NCBI GenBank assembly: GCA_022823365.1 | Contig: JAJDXG010000063.1 | Span: 114,113 to 178,112 of the forward strand | Reading direction: 5' to 3' | Source: Gemmatimonadota bacterium | GTDB lineage: Bacteria > Gemmatimonadota > Gemmatimonadetes > Longimicrobiales > Gaopeijiaceae | DNA: 64,000 nt | Shown here: positions 1 to 9,605 of the stretch, piece by piece | Layout: the number at the start of each line of letters is the position of its first letter | How positions within the stretch are numbered: position 1 is the first letter of the stretch | Program-made: the position numbers and the translations under genes | Notes under the pieces: model-generated | What the model saw: the letters and a program-made list of their open reading frames with translations, nothing else | The model's database searches: none | Told to the model about the DNA's origin: nothing

Positions 1-2037
1 GCGGGCGGCCGCCCCGTCCGCGGACTCTCCGTATCGGTCGTCACGCGCCGCAAGGTACCGTTCGGCCAGGAAGAAATGGTTGAGTGGATCGAACTCGAGC
101 AACTCCGCGAGCACGCGCGCCGCCCCGATCCCGTCCCCCGCCAGACGCGACGCGATCGCCAGCACTTCCCGCGCCGGAATGCTTGCCTGATCGTGTTCGA
201 GCGCCAGCGCGGCGTGGCGGCGCGCCTCCGCCAGATCTCCGCCTTCGAGCGCCAGTTCCGCCAGCCGAACGCGCGCGGCGGCACGGAAGGCCACCGAGCG
301 GGCGGCCCATCCGAACGAATCGTACGCGTCGGCGCGGCGCCCCAGGGCGCGGTACAGGTTTCCGGCGAGGAAGTTGGCCTCCGGATCATACGTGTCGAGC
401 TGGAGCGCACGCCGCGCGTGCACGAGACCCTCCTCGTAGCGGGCCGACCTCAGCGCCAGCGCGCCCAGACCCAGCAACGCCTCCCGGTTCCACGGCTCGG
501 CTGCGAGCGCCCGGTCGTAGAGCGCCCGCGCTTCAGGGTAGCGGCGGCCACGCGCCAGCTCCCGCGCCTCGAACACCACGCGATCCGTCTCCGGCAGGGC
601 GTTCCAGGCCTCGGCGTTCGTCGCAAAGGGCCGGGACACCACTCGGTCGCCATCAAGTCCGCAAATCCCGCCGAGACCGGCCTCGCCCGGATTCGAGCAT
701 CCCTCCAGACCCAGTCCGGGCAGCGAAACCCGCCAGGGGCTGTCGGGCGCGACGTCGACCTCGACCACCACCGGCTGGAGGGGCTCGAGCGCCACCGCGC
801 GCGCCGCGACCTGCTCGCCCCCGGACCACGCCTTCACCGTGTCGGCACTGGTCCCGAAGGCCTGGACCACCACCCGAAGGCGGCCATCCTCCTGCTCCAC
901 GTGCATGGCGCCGTGGGGAGAGGCGTCCGTGAGGCCGCCGGTCCCCTCCAGGGGAAACCAGACCTCCGTCCAGCGGCTGGCCGAGAGGGGCTCGAACCCG
1001 GCCTGCGAGATGGGGTTGCGGTCCGCCCCCGGCTGGTACTGCACGTGCAGCCGTCCCGCCTGGAACTCGACGTACTGCCCGTCCGTGTCGGTGAGGAGAT
1101 CCTCCCAGATCCCGCCTTCGCGCGACAGCGCCCACAACCACATCTTGCGCCCGGGCATCTCTTCATGCGGCGCCCAGTGTCCCCAGCCGTAGCCATCGTC
1201 GTGATAGTAGCCGCCGAAGAAGTCGTTCAGCGCGCCCACCACGTGGTACGACTTGCTTCCCCCGAACGCGTTGTTGCGGTAGAGAGGCAGGAAGCGCCCA
1301 TCCTCGTCCGCGGGCCAGGGACGCACCCGCCCGGAGTGCTCCAGGTAGGCGTTGCCTGGCACGAAAAGCTCCAGGTCGTCCTGCGCGAAGGCCGCCGCCG
1401 TCATCCAGTTGTAATACGGCTGCTCCAGCGGGGTCGGATTGTGCCACAGCACGCGCGTCTCGAAGGCGGCCCGATCCGGGGGCAGGCGTATCTCGACGCG
1501 CCACGGGGTGCGTGACGGCAGGTCCATGGCGCCAACGATGGCACTCACGCTTCCGTCCGCGTTCTCCCGCAGATCGTAGTCGACGGGGGTGGCGGTGGCC
1601 GGCGTGTGGCCGATCACGCCGAAGTTGAATTCGATCCCGCCCGAGGTCCACGGCCCGCGCAGCGCGATGTCCCGGAATTTCATCACCTCGTTCCGGTAGA
1701 TGAACTCGTGGCCGGTCGCCTTCACCACCGCGCCCCACACCTTGCCGCCTACCTCGGGAAGAACGAAGACCTCGATGAGATCGTTCTCCATGCGCACGAC
1801 CTTCCATTCCCGGGGCTCCGGCGTCGCGGCGTATCCCTCGAACGTGTGGTAGGGGTACAGCCTGCGGTCGGTGGCAAGCACTGGGACCGGATTCGGGTCC
1901 GAGAACGGGTAGGTGTCGAGGACGCGCTCCTCCTCGGAAATGCGCGCGCGGGGCCCGGAAGGCGCGCACGAGGCGGCGGTGAGGACGACGCACAGGATGG
2001 CCGTGGCGAGCGGCTCGCGGCCAGGCCGCGACTTCAT
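1..2037 (-). CDS. DUF5107 lipoprotein with C-terminal TPR repeats (3' end cut by window)
   Basis: The frame is open from an ATG at 2037 to the window edge (679 codons), so the C-terminus is missing. It starts with a lipoprotein-like signal (hydrophobic stretch, then AASC near residue 25). A large beta-rich domain follows with motifs typical of DUF5107 proteins: WTSGGIEFNFG, HNPT, YYNWMTAAAF and a GHWAPHEEMPGRKMWLW-type stretch. From about residue 480 the sequence turns helical with TPR-type spacing (for example ALYDRALAAEPWN and ALQLDTYDPEANFLAG). DUF5107 proteins have a galactose-mutarotase-like fold and are usually exported; the substrate is not known, and carbohydrate binding is an inference. 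It is 180 nt from the next gene upstream on its strand, so probably its own transcript. Confidence 0.85.
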   Translation of the reverse strand, partial: MKSRPGREPLATAILCVVLTAASCAPSGPRARISEEERVLDTYPFSDPNPVPVLATDRRLYPYHTFEGYAATPEPREWKVVRMENDLIEVFVLPEVGGKVWGAVVKATGHEFIYRNEVMKFRDIALRGPWTSGGIEFNFGVIGHTPATATPVDYDLRENADGSVSAIVGAMDLPSRTPWRVEIRLPPDRAAFETRVLWHNPTPLEQPYYNWMTAAAFAQDDLELFVPGNAYLEHSGRVRPWPADEDGRFLPLYRNNAFGGSKSYHVVGALNDFFGGYYHDDGYGWGHWAPHEEMPGRKMWLWALSREGGIWEDLLTDTDGQYVEFQAGRLHVQYQPGADRNPISQAGFEPLSASRWTEVWFPLEGTGGLTDASPHGAMHVEQEDGRLRVVVQAFGTSADTVKAWSGGEQVAARAVALEPLQPVVVEVDVAPDSPWRVSLPGLGLEGCSNPGEAGLGGICGLDGDRVVSRPFATNAEAWNALPETDRVVFEARELARGRRYPEARALYDRALAAEPWNREALLGLGALALRSARYEEGLVHARRALQLDTYDPEANFLAGNLYRALGRRADAYDSFGWAARSVAFRAAARVRLAELALEGGDLAEARRHAALALEHDQASIPAREVLAIASRLAGDGIGAARVLAELLEFDPLNHFFLAERYLAARDDRYGESADGAAAR

Positions 2038-2216
2038 TCGAGCGCCGATATTGTTCGTCCAAACGTGTCGCACGACGTAATTCCCTGGTCGAAGACAAGG
2101 CTCCCCGGCTCCATGCCGGCATCCATTCCGATCCCACGGTATCGGGATTCCATCGATTTCCGCCAGCACCGGCGAGTCGCGGCGTAGCACACAGCAGCCG
2201 ATCCTCTGACCGGCCG

Positions 2217-3047
2217 TTAGGACCCCACCGCGCTCGCCAGCCTCCCGGAGATCTCTCGAAGCCGCAGCCACTGTTGGTAGAAGAGCGGCAGCAGCATCAC
2301 GGATTCCATGAACTGGAACACGTACATGACCAGGGCGAAGACCGCGCCGTACTCCGGCGCATCCGTCACCGCGGCGCTCACCGCGAAGACCAGCAGAGCG
2401 ATCATGAACACCCAGTTGATCCCGAAGTTGGCCGCTTCCAGGTCGGAGAGACGGATGTTCCAGCGCATCATGGCGCGCAGGTGTTCGCCCAGGCGGCCGG
2501 GATCGCCGCTGTCGACCGCGTCGACCTGCCGTTCGTGCTCGTCGTTGAGCCCCTGGTTGTACCGCGTGGTCAGCCTGCCGGTGAGGGCGTAGAGGGTGAC
2601 GGTGGCAGCGGCCGCCGCGAGACAGCCGAGGAAGACCCGAAAGTTCAGAGTCGCAACGATCACCAGGGTGCCCACCAACCCGAGCATGCTGTTGATGAGC
2701 CCGGGCATCGAATTCTCGAAGAACTCCACGATCTCCCTGAGCATCCCGAGGCGCGCCGTCCGGGTCGAAGTGCTGGAGCCCTCGGCGGCGGCCACCATCT
2801 CTTCGCCCAGCGTGGCGTAGATGCCCCCGTAGGCCCGGCTGTCCACCAGGCGGCGGACCACCGCGATCCCCATGGTGGCGACGCCGAGGATCGCGAGTTC
2901 GTAAAGACCCCGGGCCGAATCGGCGAGAACGCTGTCGATGGCGCGGCCGATGACGAGTGGAAAGAGGACCCACCCGGCCGCCTCCAGAACGACCAGCGTC
3001 AAGGTCAGCGCGAAACGTCCCGCGAAACGCTTCAGGAAGACCTTCAT
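2217..3047 (-). CDS. ABC-type six-transmembrane domain protein without ATPase domain
   Basis: 276 residues with about six hydrophobic segments (near residues 13-35, 50-67, 110-135, 138-160, 210-230 and 235-258). The pattern is that of an ABC exporter membrane half (start MKVFLKRFAGRFALTLTLV; later FENSMPGLINSMLG). No Walker A, signature or Walker B motif is present, and no separate nucleotide-binding gene lies next to it. It resembles the stand-alone six-TM ABC family (ABC_membrane_3). It is the last gene of the operon running from 9605 and lies 28 nt after icmF. The cargo is unknown; the lipid-related operon makes a lipid-like cargo possible but unproven. It may need an ATPase encoded elsewhere. 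Confidence 0.7.
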   Translation of the reverse strand: MKVFLKRFAGRFALTLTLVVLEAAGWVLFPLVIGRAIDSVLADSARGLYELAILGVATMGIAVVRRLVDSRAYGGIYATLGEEMVAAAEGSSTSTRTARLGMLREIVEFFENSMPGLINSMLGLVGTLVIVATLNFRVFLGCLAAAAATVTLYALTGRLTTRYNQGLNDEHERQVDAVDSGDPGRLGEHLRAMMRWNIRLSDLEAANFGINWVFMIALLVFAVSAAVTDAPEYGAVFALVMYVFQFMESVMLLPLFYQQWLRLREISGRLASAVGS

Positions 3048-3075
3048 GCGGATTCCGGGAGTCCGTGCACGGTCC

Positions 3076-6000
3076 CTACATGTTCCTCCGGTACTGCCCC
3101 CCCACCTCGTAGAGCACCGACGTGATCTGCCCGAGCGTGCACACCTTGCACGCCTCCATGAGTGCGGTGAAGGTGTTGCCCCCCGCCAGCGCCACCCGCT
3201 TCAGCTCCTCGAGCGCGGCTTCGGCGCGGCCCTGGTTTCGCTTCCGGAAGGCTCTGTTCGACGCGATGGCGTAGTCCTTCTCCTCGGGGTTGGCGCGGAT
3301 GACTTCCTCGGGCACCCGCGTGGGCGATCCCTCCGGCCCCAGGAAGGTGTTCACCCCCACGATAGGCAGCTCGCCGCTGTGCTTGCGCGACTCGTACTCG
3401 AGCGATTCGTCCTGGATGCGGCCGCGCTGATACATGCGCTCCATCGCCCCGAGCACGCCCCCGCGCTCCGACAGCCGCAGGAACTCGCGCATCACCGCCT
3501 CCTCCACCAGGTCGGTCAACTCCTCGATGATGAACGAGCCCTGAAGCGGGTTCTCGTTGCGCGACAGCCCCAGCTCCCTGCTGATGACCAGCTGAATCGC
3601 CAGGGCCCGGCGCACGCTCTCCTCGGTGGGCGTGGTGATGGCTTCGTCGTAGGCGTTGGTGTGCAGCGAGTTGCAGTTGTCGCAGAGGGCGTAGAGGGCC
3701 TGCAGCGTGGTGCGGATGTCGTTGAAGGCGATCTCCTGCGCGTGCAGGCTGCGTCCCGAGGTCTGGATGTGGTACTTGAGCCTCTGCGACCGGGCATTGG
3801 CGCCGTAGACGTGCTTCATCGCCTTCGCCCAGATGCGGCGCGCCACCCGTCCCAGCACCACGTACTCCGGGTCCATGCCGTTGGAGAAGAAAAACGACAG
3901 GTTGGGCGCGAAGTCGTCGACCCGCATCCCGCGCGAGCGGTAGTACTCGACGTAGGTGAAGCCGTTGGCGAGGGTGAGCGCGAGCTGGGTGACGGGGTTG
4001 GCGCCGGCTTCCGCGATGTGGTATCCGGAGATGGACACCGAGTAGAAGTTCCGCACCCCTTCGTCGATGAAGTACTGCTGGATGTCGCCCATCAGCCGGA
4101 GCGCCAGCTCGATGGAGAAGATGCAGGTGTTCTGGGCCTGGTCTTCCTTGAGGATGTCGGCCTGGACGGTGCCGCGGACCACGGCGAGGGTCTCGCGCCG
4201 GATGCGCTCGTAGACATCGCCCGGGAGGACTTCGTCGCCGCTCACGCCAAGCAGCGTCAGGCCGAGGCCGTCGTTGCCCTCGGGAAGCGCGCCCTGGTAG
4301 CGGGGACGCTCCACGCCGCGCTCGCGATGGAGGGCCTGGATGCGCTCTTCGACCTCGGCCTCCAGACCATTCTCCCGGATGTGGAGCTCGCACTGCTGGT
4401 CGATGGCCGCGTTGAGGAAGAAGCCGAGCAGCATGGGCGCCGGCCCGTTGATGGTCATCGACACGCTTGTGGAGGGGTCCGCGAGGTTGAAGCCGGAGTA
4501 GAGCTTCTTGGCGTCGTCCACCGAAGCCACGCTCACGCCGGAGTTCCCGACCTTGCCGTAGATGTCCATGCGCTCGTGCGGGTCCTCGCCGTAGAGCGTG
4601 ACCGAGTCGAAGGCGGTGGAGAGCCGATTGGCCAGGCTGGCGCGGCTGAGGAAGTGGAAGCGCCGGTTGGTGCGCTCGGGGCCGCCCTCGCCGGCGAACA
4701 TGCGCTGCGGATGCTCCTCCAGCCGCCGCAGGGGGAAGACCGCGGCGGTGTAGGGAAACGCCCCCGGCACGTTCTCGGTGAGCCGCCAGCGCAGCACCTC
4801 TCCCCAGTCGCGGAAGCGGGGCAGCACCACCCGCGGGATGCGCGATCCGGCGAGCGATTCGCTGAAGAGGCTCCGCTCCACCTTGCGGCCACGAACCTGG
4901 TAGGCGTAAGTGTCGGCCTGGTAGCGGCGCTTCACGGCCGGCCATTCCTCGAGCAGGGCCAGGCTGCGTCGGTCGAGGCGCGCGCGGGTCTGCCGGTAGA
5001 GGTCGATCAGGCGGGCGAGGGGTTCGTCCTCACCGGCTGCCGGGGGCAGCTCGGGTGCGATCTCGTCCGGTTCATCGCTGCCGCCAACGAGCGCGCTCGC
5101 AGCCGCAGCGACGGCCATTTCGGTCCCGGACGAGTCTCCCGCGCCCACTTCGCCCCGCAGCAGCCGGATCGCCCCGTGCAGCTGATACAACTGGCGGGCC
5201 AGCGCGGCCTGTTCGTCGACACGCCGGCCGTAGCTGCGCCCCGCCTCCACGATCTCCGCCAGATAGCGGGTACGTTCGGGCGGAATCGGCGTGTGCTCGG
5301 CCCGGTCGTCGTCGACGGGGTCGCGCTCGGTTGCGAGCGAAGCGCCGGTCTTGCGCCGCAACTGGTCGAGGAGGGCCAGGTACAGGCGGTTCACGCCGGC
5401 GTCGTTGAAACGCGAGGCGACCGTGCCGTACACGGGGAGCGCCGTGTCGGGCACGCTCCACAGGCGGTGGTTGCGCCGGTACTGCTTGCGCACGTCCCGG
5501 AGCGCGTCCAGCGCCCCCGGGCGATCGAACTTGTTGATCGCGACCACGTCCGCGTAGTCCAGCATGTCGATCTTCTCGAGCTGGCTGGCGGCGCCGTACT
5601 CGGCCGTCATCACGTACAGCGACACATCCGAATGCCCCACCACCTCGGCGCCGAACTGACCGATTCCGGGCGTCTCGATGATGATGAGGTCGAAGCCGGC
5701 GGCCTTGCAGACGTCCACCGCCTGGCGCGCGTGCGGCGACAGGCCGAGGGTCGAGGCGCGGGTGGCCAGCGAGCGCATGTAGACACGGGGGCTCGAGGCG
5801 GCGTTCACCCGGATGCGGTCGCCCAGAAGCGCGCCCCCGGTGCGCCGCCTGGACGGATCCACCGAGATGATCGCGACCCGGCCGTCGGCGGTGCCGGACA
5901 GGTAGCGCCGCACCAGCTCGTCCACCAGCGACGACTTGCCCGAGCCACCCGTCCCCGTGACGCCCAGCACCGGCACCCGCCGGACCGTCGCCATCTCGGC

Positions 6001-6573
6001 CACGAGCGCCATCGCCTCGTCAGCGCCGGCATGGCCGTTCTCGGCCGCCGAGATCAGGCGCGCCACCGCCCCCGCGTCCCCCCGGCGGAGCGCCCGCACC
6101 TCGGCCTCCGGATCCGCGAGCGAGGACCGGACCGAGCGACGCGCACCCTCGAGCACTTCGTCGATCATCCCCTGGAGCCCCATCGCCCGCCCGTCGTCGG
6201 GAGAGAAGACCCGGTCGATGCCGCGCCGGTGCAGCTCCTCGGCCTCCGCGGGCAGAATGGTCCCGCCGCCGCCGCCGAAGATGCGGATGTCCGCGCCCCG
6301 CTCGCGCAGCAGGTCGCGCACATAGGTGAAGAACTCCATGTGCCCGCCCTGGTACGAGCTGATCGCGACGGCGTGCGCGTCTTCCTGGATCGCGCACTCC
6401 ACGATCTCGAGGGCGGACCGATTGTGACCCAGGTGGATGACTTCCGCGCCCGAATCCTGGAGGATCCGGCGCATCACGTTGATGGCGGCGTCGTGCCCGT
6501 CGAAGAGCGACGCCGCCGTGACTACGCGGATGGGCTGAGCGGTGCTCGGCGGGGCGGCGGCAAGGCGATCCAT
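3076..6573 (-). CDS. icmF: Fused isobutyryl-CoA mutase IcmF (B12-dependent)
   Basis: 1165 residues in the IcmF order. First comes a B12-binding domain (about 15-140, [11 protein letters not shown] and VIHLGHNRS, with the cobalamin-ligating His in the DGHD motif). A MeaI-type G-protein chaperone follows (about 200-480, Walker [10 protein letters not shown] at 207-215, NKFDRPGA for guanine). The mutase TIM-barrel domain starts with PYTAAVFP, and [19 protein letters not shown] is typical of the family. Position 814 is Gln in AQNTCIF, where methylmalonyl-CoA mutases have Arg (VRNTYIF), and the barrel start has VFP. Both point to isobutyryl/n-butyryl-CoA rather than methylmalonyl-CoA. It is slightly longer than usual IcmF proteins (about 1090). 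It lies 10 nt after the lipid kinase gene in the same operon. Confidence 0.95.
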   Translation of the reverse strand: MDRLAAAPPSTAQPIRVVTAASLFDGHDAAINVMRRILQDSGAEVIHLGHNRSALEIVECAIQEDAHAVAISSYQGGHMEFFTYVRDLLRERGADIRIFGGGGGTILPAEAEELHRRGIDRVFSPDDGRAMGLQGMIDEVLEGARRSVRSSLADPEAEVRALRRGDAGAVARLISAAENGHAGADEAMALVAEMATVRRVPVLGVTGTGGSGKSSLVDELVRRYLSGTADGRVAIISVDPSRRRTGGALLGDRIRVNAASSPRVYMRSLATRASTLGLSPHARQAVDVCKAAGFDLIIIETPGIGQFGAEVVGHSDVSLYVMTAEYGAASQLEKIDMLDYADVVAINKFDRPGALDALRDVRKQYRRNHRLWSVPDTALPVYGTVASRFNDAGVNRLYLALLDQLRRKTGASLATERDPVDDDRAEHTPIPPERTRYLAEIVEAGRSYGRRVDEQAALARQLYQLHGAIRLLRGEVGAGDSSGTEMAVAAAASALVGGSDEPDEIAPELPPAAGEDEPLARLIDLYRQTRARLDRRSLALLEEWPAVKRRYQADTYAYQVRGRKVERSLFSESLAGSRIPRVVLPRFRDWGEVLRWRLTENVPGAFPYTAAVFPLRRLEEHPQRMFAGEGGPERTNRRFHFLSRASLANRLSTAFDSVTLYGEDPHERMDIYGKVGNSGVSVASVDDAKKLYSGFNLADPSTSVSMTINGPAPMLLGFFLNAAIDQQCELHIRENGLEAEVEERIQALHRERGVERPRYQGALPEGNDGLGLTLLGVSGDEVLPGDVYERIRRETLAVVRGTVQADILKEDQAQNTCIFSIELALRLMGDIQQYFIDEGVRNFYSVSISGYHIAEAGANPVTQLALTLANGFTYVEYYRSRGMRVDDFAPNLSFFFSNGMDPEYVVLGRVARRIWAKAMKHVYGANARSQRLKYHIQTSGRSLHAQEIAFNDIRTTLQALYALCDNCNSLHTNAYDEAITTPTEESVRRALAIQLVISRELGLSRNENPLQGSFIIEELTDLVEEAVMREFLRLSERGGVLGAMERMYQRGRIQDESLEYESRKHSGELPIVGVNTFLGPEGSPTRVPEEVIRANPEEKDYAIASNRAFRKRNQGRAEAALEELKRVALAGGNTFTALMEACKVCTLGQITSVLYEVGGQYRRNM

Positions 6574-6583
6574 CCAGCCTCCT

Positions 6584-7591
6584 TCACGGAACGATCACCG
6601 GGAGCGCCGACGGGACGACATCCACCCGCACCTCACCCGTGCGCGATTGATGCACGTCGCCGTCGACCTCGTAACGTACACGCTCGTCGAACTGCACGGC
6701 AAAAGCCCGGTCCTGGCGCAGAGAGACGCCCTTCGCGCCCACATGCCTGCCCTTCTCGGCCAGGCTGAACAGGCGCGCGCGGCCCAGAGGCGAGGAATCG
6801 GCGATCGCGCAGGCGTCCAGCCGACCGTCCTCGAGGTCCGCGTTCGGAGCGATCGGGAACCCGCCCCCGAAGATGCGTCCGTTCGATATGGTGAGTATGA
6901 GGTGCCGTCCTTCCGTGCTCCATCCACCGCCGTCCGTCAGGCGGAGCCGGGGACTCCTGTAAAGCAACAGTTGCTGCAGCGCGGTGACCTTGTACAGGAC
7001 CGCCCCCCGCAGGAAGCGTGCCCGCAGCGTGGCGTCGATGACCGCGATGTCGAAGCCAAAACCCACCAGGTTGAGAAAGTGGCGTGGCGTGGCGCGCCAG
7101 GGCTCGGCGTCATCCACCTCCGGATGCGGCGCCGGCCGCCACTCCGACACCACCCGCCCGACATCGATGCGCCGGGTCCGGCCCGCTGCCAATGCCGCCA
7201 CCGCCTGCGCCGGATCCCCGTAGCTCAGCCCGAGGCTCTTGCCGAAGTCGTTGCCGGTCCCCGAGGCCAGGAGTCCCAGCGTGACATCCGGGCGCCCGGC
7301 CGCGACCACGCGATCCGCCACCTGGCTCCAGGTCCCGTCGCCGCCGACCGCCACCACCAGCTTCGCGCCCCCGGAGATGGCCCGGTCCGCGAGTTCGGCT
7401 TCCTCGCCGGGCGCCGTGGTCGCCGCCGACTCCCAGGAGTCGAGATGCCTGTCGAGGAGTTCCCGGTAGAGCGGGATGCGGCGCGCCCCCCGGCCGTGCC
7501 CCGAGGCCGGGTTGAAGATGACGAAGGTGCGCGCCCCGTCGCTCAGATGCGCTCGAGCTCCTCGAATACCTGGACGCCGTCCGTCATCCAC
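6584..7591 (-). CDS. DAGK-family lipid kinase (YegS / sphingosine-ceramide kinase type)
   Basis: 335 residues. The N-terminal DAGK catalytic domain starts at about residue 22 ([13 protein letters not shown]) and holds the nucleotide-binding [10 protein letters not shown] and the [11 protein letters not shown] motif, followed by the usual beta-sandwich C-terminal half. Members phosphorylate lipid hydroxyls such as diacylglycerol, sphingosine or ceramide, at the inner face of the cytoplasmic membrane. The first ATG overlaps the preceding gene by 49 nt; no closer start codon fits, since the conserved domain begins just past that gene's stop. Being in one operon with an SPT-like enzyme suggests a sphingoid or ceramide substrate, as for the ceramide kinase of Caulobacter, but substrate cannot be read from the sequence. 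Confidence 0.85.
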   Translation of the reverse strand: MDDGRRPGIRGARAHLSDGARTFVIFNPASGHGRGARRIPLYRELLDRHLDSWESAATTAPGEEAELADRAISGGAKLVVAVGGDGTWSQVADRVVAAGRPDVTLGLLASGTGNDFGKSLGLSYGDPAQAVAALAAGRTRRIDVGRVVSEWRPAPHPEVDDAEPWRATPRHFLNLVGFGFDIAVIDATLRARFLRGAVLYKVTALQQLLLYRSPRLRLTDGGGWSTEGRHLILTISNGRIFGGGFPIAPNADLEDGRLDACAIADSSPLGRARLFSLAEKGRHVGAKGVSLRQDRAFAVQFDERVRYEVDGDVHQSRTGEVRVDVVPSALPVIVP

Positions 7592-8205
7592 TGCTCGCGG
7601 AACGGATAGGTGGACACCCGGTCCAGCGTCAACTGGGAGGTCATGGGGTGCTCGTGGAGCTTCAGCGACCCGGCCTCCTCCTCGTGCTCGCTGTGCGGCC
7701 CCCGCATGTGGATGTCCACCTTGAAGCGGTCTTCGCCGTTGATCATGAACGACTGGTACAGGTGATCGACGGGCTCCGAATCGTGGTCCGCGACCTCGAA
7801 GTCCAGGATCGGCCGGTCACCCTCGCGCACCTCCACGCGCATGCGCCCGTCCGAAGGCAGGAAGCGGATGTCGAGGTCCTTCATGTAGTGCGGAAGGTGC
7901 CAGCGCTCGATGGCGTGCTCGCGCGACGCCTCGGTACTCGTCCCCACCAGGAAGGGATAAAAGGCCGATTTCGCCATGCCCTGGCCCGGGGCGATCAGCG
8001 GCGGCACGATCACCGAGAGCACGATCTCCTGATAGGTGCCGACCATGCTGCCGGTGAAGTCGAAGGCCGTGACGGCCAGGATGCTGGCTTCGTGCTGGAC
8101 TTCGAGCGGCTGAAGGTGCGGGGGAAGGATGCGCCGGGCGTCCGACGTGGCGATCTCGAAAAAGGCGCTGACGGCCTGGGAATAGTGATATCGGGTCAGG
8201 GGCAT
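7543..8205 (-). CDS. Acetoacetate-decarboxylase-fold (ADC/DUF2071-like) protein
   Basis: 220 residues. The start is taken as the ATG at 8205, which overlaps the stop of the upstream synthase gene by 10 nt (ATGCCCCTGA), a translational-coupling arrangement. The N-terminal half (YHYSQAVSAFFEI, ARRILPPHLQPLEV, LAVTAFDF, GTYQEIVLSVIVPP) resembles ADC-fold proteins. The segment that carries the catalytic Lys pair in true acetoacetate decarboxylase (GFPKK) reads WHLPHYMKDL here, so Schiff-base decarboxylation is doubtful. It lies between an alpha-oxoamine synthase and a lipid kinase, so it may bind or process a keto-lipid intermediate. That role is inference and the fold call is moderate. Confidence 0.55.
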   Translation of the reverse strand: MPLTRYHYSQAVSAFFEIATSDARRILPPHLQPLEVQHEASILAVTAFDFTGSMVGTYQEIVLSVIVPPLIAPGQGMAKSAFYPFLVGTSTEASREHAIERWHLPHYMKDLDIRFLPSDGRMRVEVREGDRPILDFEVADHDSEPVDHLYQSFMINGEDRFKVDIHMRGPHSEHEEEAGSLKLHEHPMTSQLTLDRVSTYPFREQWMTDGVQVFEELERI

Positions 8206-9605
8206 TTTCCGTATTTCTGGAGGATGGAGATGATGATTTCGGCGCCCTCCTCGAGTTCGGACCGGGTGTGCGCCGCCGAGATTGACATGCGGAAGCGTGA
8301 CTTGTGCTTGCCCACGGCGGGGAAGCGGACCGGGTTGATGTAGACCCCCTGGTGCAGCAGGTCCTCGGCGATCTGGAAGATGCCGGCGTCGTCGCGGATC
8401 ATGATCGAGATCACCTGCGAGGTGGAATCGCCCACGTCCACGCCGGCCTCTCCGAGCAGCCCGTGCATGTAGCGGGCGTTGTCCCAGAGCTTTTCGCGCA
8501 GTTCCGGCTCGGCCCGCGCGATCTCCAGCGCCTTCAGCAGGCCGGCCGTGACCGGGGGCGGAAGCGCGCACGAGAACACCCGGGAGCGCGCGAAGCCGCG
8601 CAGGTAGTAGATGAGTTCGGCCGGGCCGGCGACGAACCCGCCCAGGCCCCCGAGGCTCTTCGAGAAGGTGCCCAGGTGGATGTCGACCTCGTCGTCGAGG
8701 CCGAAATGCTCCGCGACGCCGCGGCCGTTCGGACCGTAGACGAAGGTGGAATGCGCCTCGTCGATGAGCAGGCGCGCACCGTGCTTCCTGCACACATCGA
8801 CGATTTCGGGCAGCTTGGCCACGTCGCCGTCCATCGAGTAGACGCCCTCGACGATCACCAGCTTCTTGCCGCTGAATCCGCGGAGCTTGCGGTCCAGATC
8901 CTCCGGGTTGTTGTGCTTGAAGAAACGTGAGGTCGCCTTGGAGAGGATCATGCCGTCGACGATGCTGGCGTGGGCCAGCTTGTCGGCCACGATCAGGTCG
9001 CCGGGACGCATCAGCCCCGAGATGAGCCCCACGTTGGCGCTGTATCCCGTCGGGAAGATGAGGGCGCCTTCCTTGCCCTTGAAGTCCGCCATCTCCGTCG
9101 CCAGCCGCTTGTACAGGTCCATGGTGCCCGAGAGCACCGGCGACCCCGAGGCTCCGGCACCGTACTTGCGAACCGCGTCGCAGACCGCCTCGATCACTTC
9201 GGGACGATAGGAAAGGCCCAGGTAGTTGTAGGACGCGAAGTTGATCAGTCCCTCGCGTGTCTCGCTCGTCTTGGGATCGCCGATCTCGACACGCGTCGCG
9301 GGCGCGGAGCCCATCGGCAGCCCGTAGAGGTAGTAGCCACCGTCGAACTCGGCGTCCTTCCACCATTCGCCGAACGGCTCCAGGATCCCGAACGGATCCG
9401 TGCCCGCCGCGAAGTAGAAGTTGGTGTAGTCGTAGTCGCTGAGTCCGCGAAGCGGCGGCCGCTCGTCCCCCGGCTCGCCCCGGCTCGGGGCGACCGCCGT
9501 CCTCCCGTCCGTCCCGGCGGCGAAGCCATCCCCGGTCCCGTCGCGGGCCGCCCGTCGCGTTGACGCCGAAGCGGATTTCCTGCTAGCGTTTCCGTTGTCA
9601 CTCAT
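8196..9605 (-). CDS. PLP-dependent alpha-oxoamine synthase (serine palmitoyltransferase / KBL type)
   Basis: 469 residues. The first 50 are low complexity and could be an artefact of a too-early start; the fold begins near DYDYTNFYF (residue 58). Family motifs are NFASYNYLGL (122-131), VLSGT, HASIVDG, VEGVYSMDGD, IDEAHS (281-286) and the PLP lysine K316 in LGTFSKSLGG. The family condenses an amino acid with an acyl-CoA and releases CO2: serine palmitoyltransferase, 8-amino-7-oxononanoate synthase or glycine C-acetyltransferase. SYNYLG and the GTFSKS-GG-GGF pattern read closest to bacterial SPT. No bio genes and no threonine dehydrogenase are nearby, while a lipid kinase and phospholipid genes are. 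First gene of the minus-strand operon. Confidence 0.8.
   Translation of the reverse strand: MSDNGNASRKSASASTRRAARDGTGDGFAAGTDGRTAVAPSRGEPGDERPPLRGLSDYDYTNFYFAAGTDPFGILEPFGEWWKDAEFDGGYYLYGLPMGSAPATRVEIGDPKTSETREGLINFASYNYLGLSYRPEVIEAVCDAVRKYGAGASGSPVLSGTMDLYKRLATEMADFKGKEGALIFPTGYSANVGLISGLMRPGDLIVADKLAHASIVDGMILSKATSRFFKHNNPEDLDRKLRGFSGKKLVIVEGVYSMDGDVAKLPEIVDVCRKHGARLLIDEAHSTFVYGPNGRGVAEHFGLDDEVDIHLGTFSKSLGGLGGFVAGPAELIYYLRGFARSRVFSCALPPPVTAGLLKALEIARAEPELREKLWDNARYMHGLLGEAGVDVGDSTSQVISIMIRDDAGIFQIAEDLLHQGVYINPVRFPAVGKHKSRFRMSISAAHTRSELEEGAEIIISILQKYGKCP
9560..9589 (+). promoter_or_regulatory. Possible sigma70-like promoter for the PlsC-Tam41-CDP-alcohol operon
   Basis: TTGACG (9560-9565), an 18-nt spacer, then TAGCGT (9584-9589) with an upstream TGC that could act as an extended -10. 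It lies inside the start of the divergent synthase gene, the only place a promoter could sit because the two start codons touch at 9605/9606. The -10 box is weak. Confidence 0.3.

Noticed and set aside
1163..2137. Minus-strand frame of 324 residues covering the start of the DUF5107 gene
   Set aside because: Another minus frame that runs off the window edge carries the signal peptide and DUF5107 motifs; this one is Arg/His-rich.
2938..6768. Very long plus-strand reading frame (1276 residues) across the icmF region
   Set aside because: It is antisense to icmF and has His/Arg/Val-rich composition with no fold. High G+C leaves the opposite strand free of stops.
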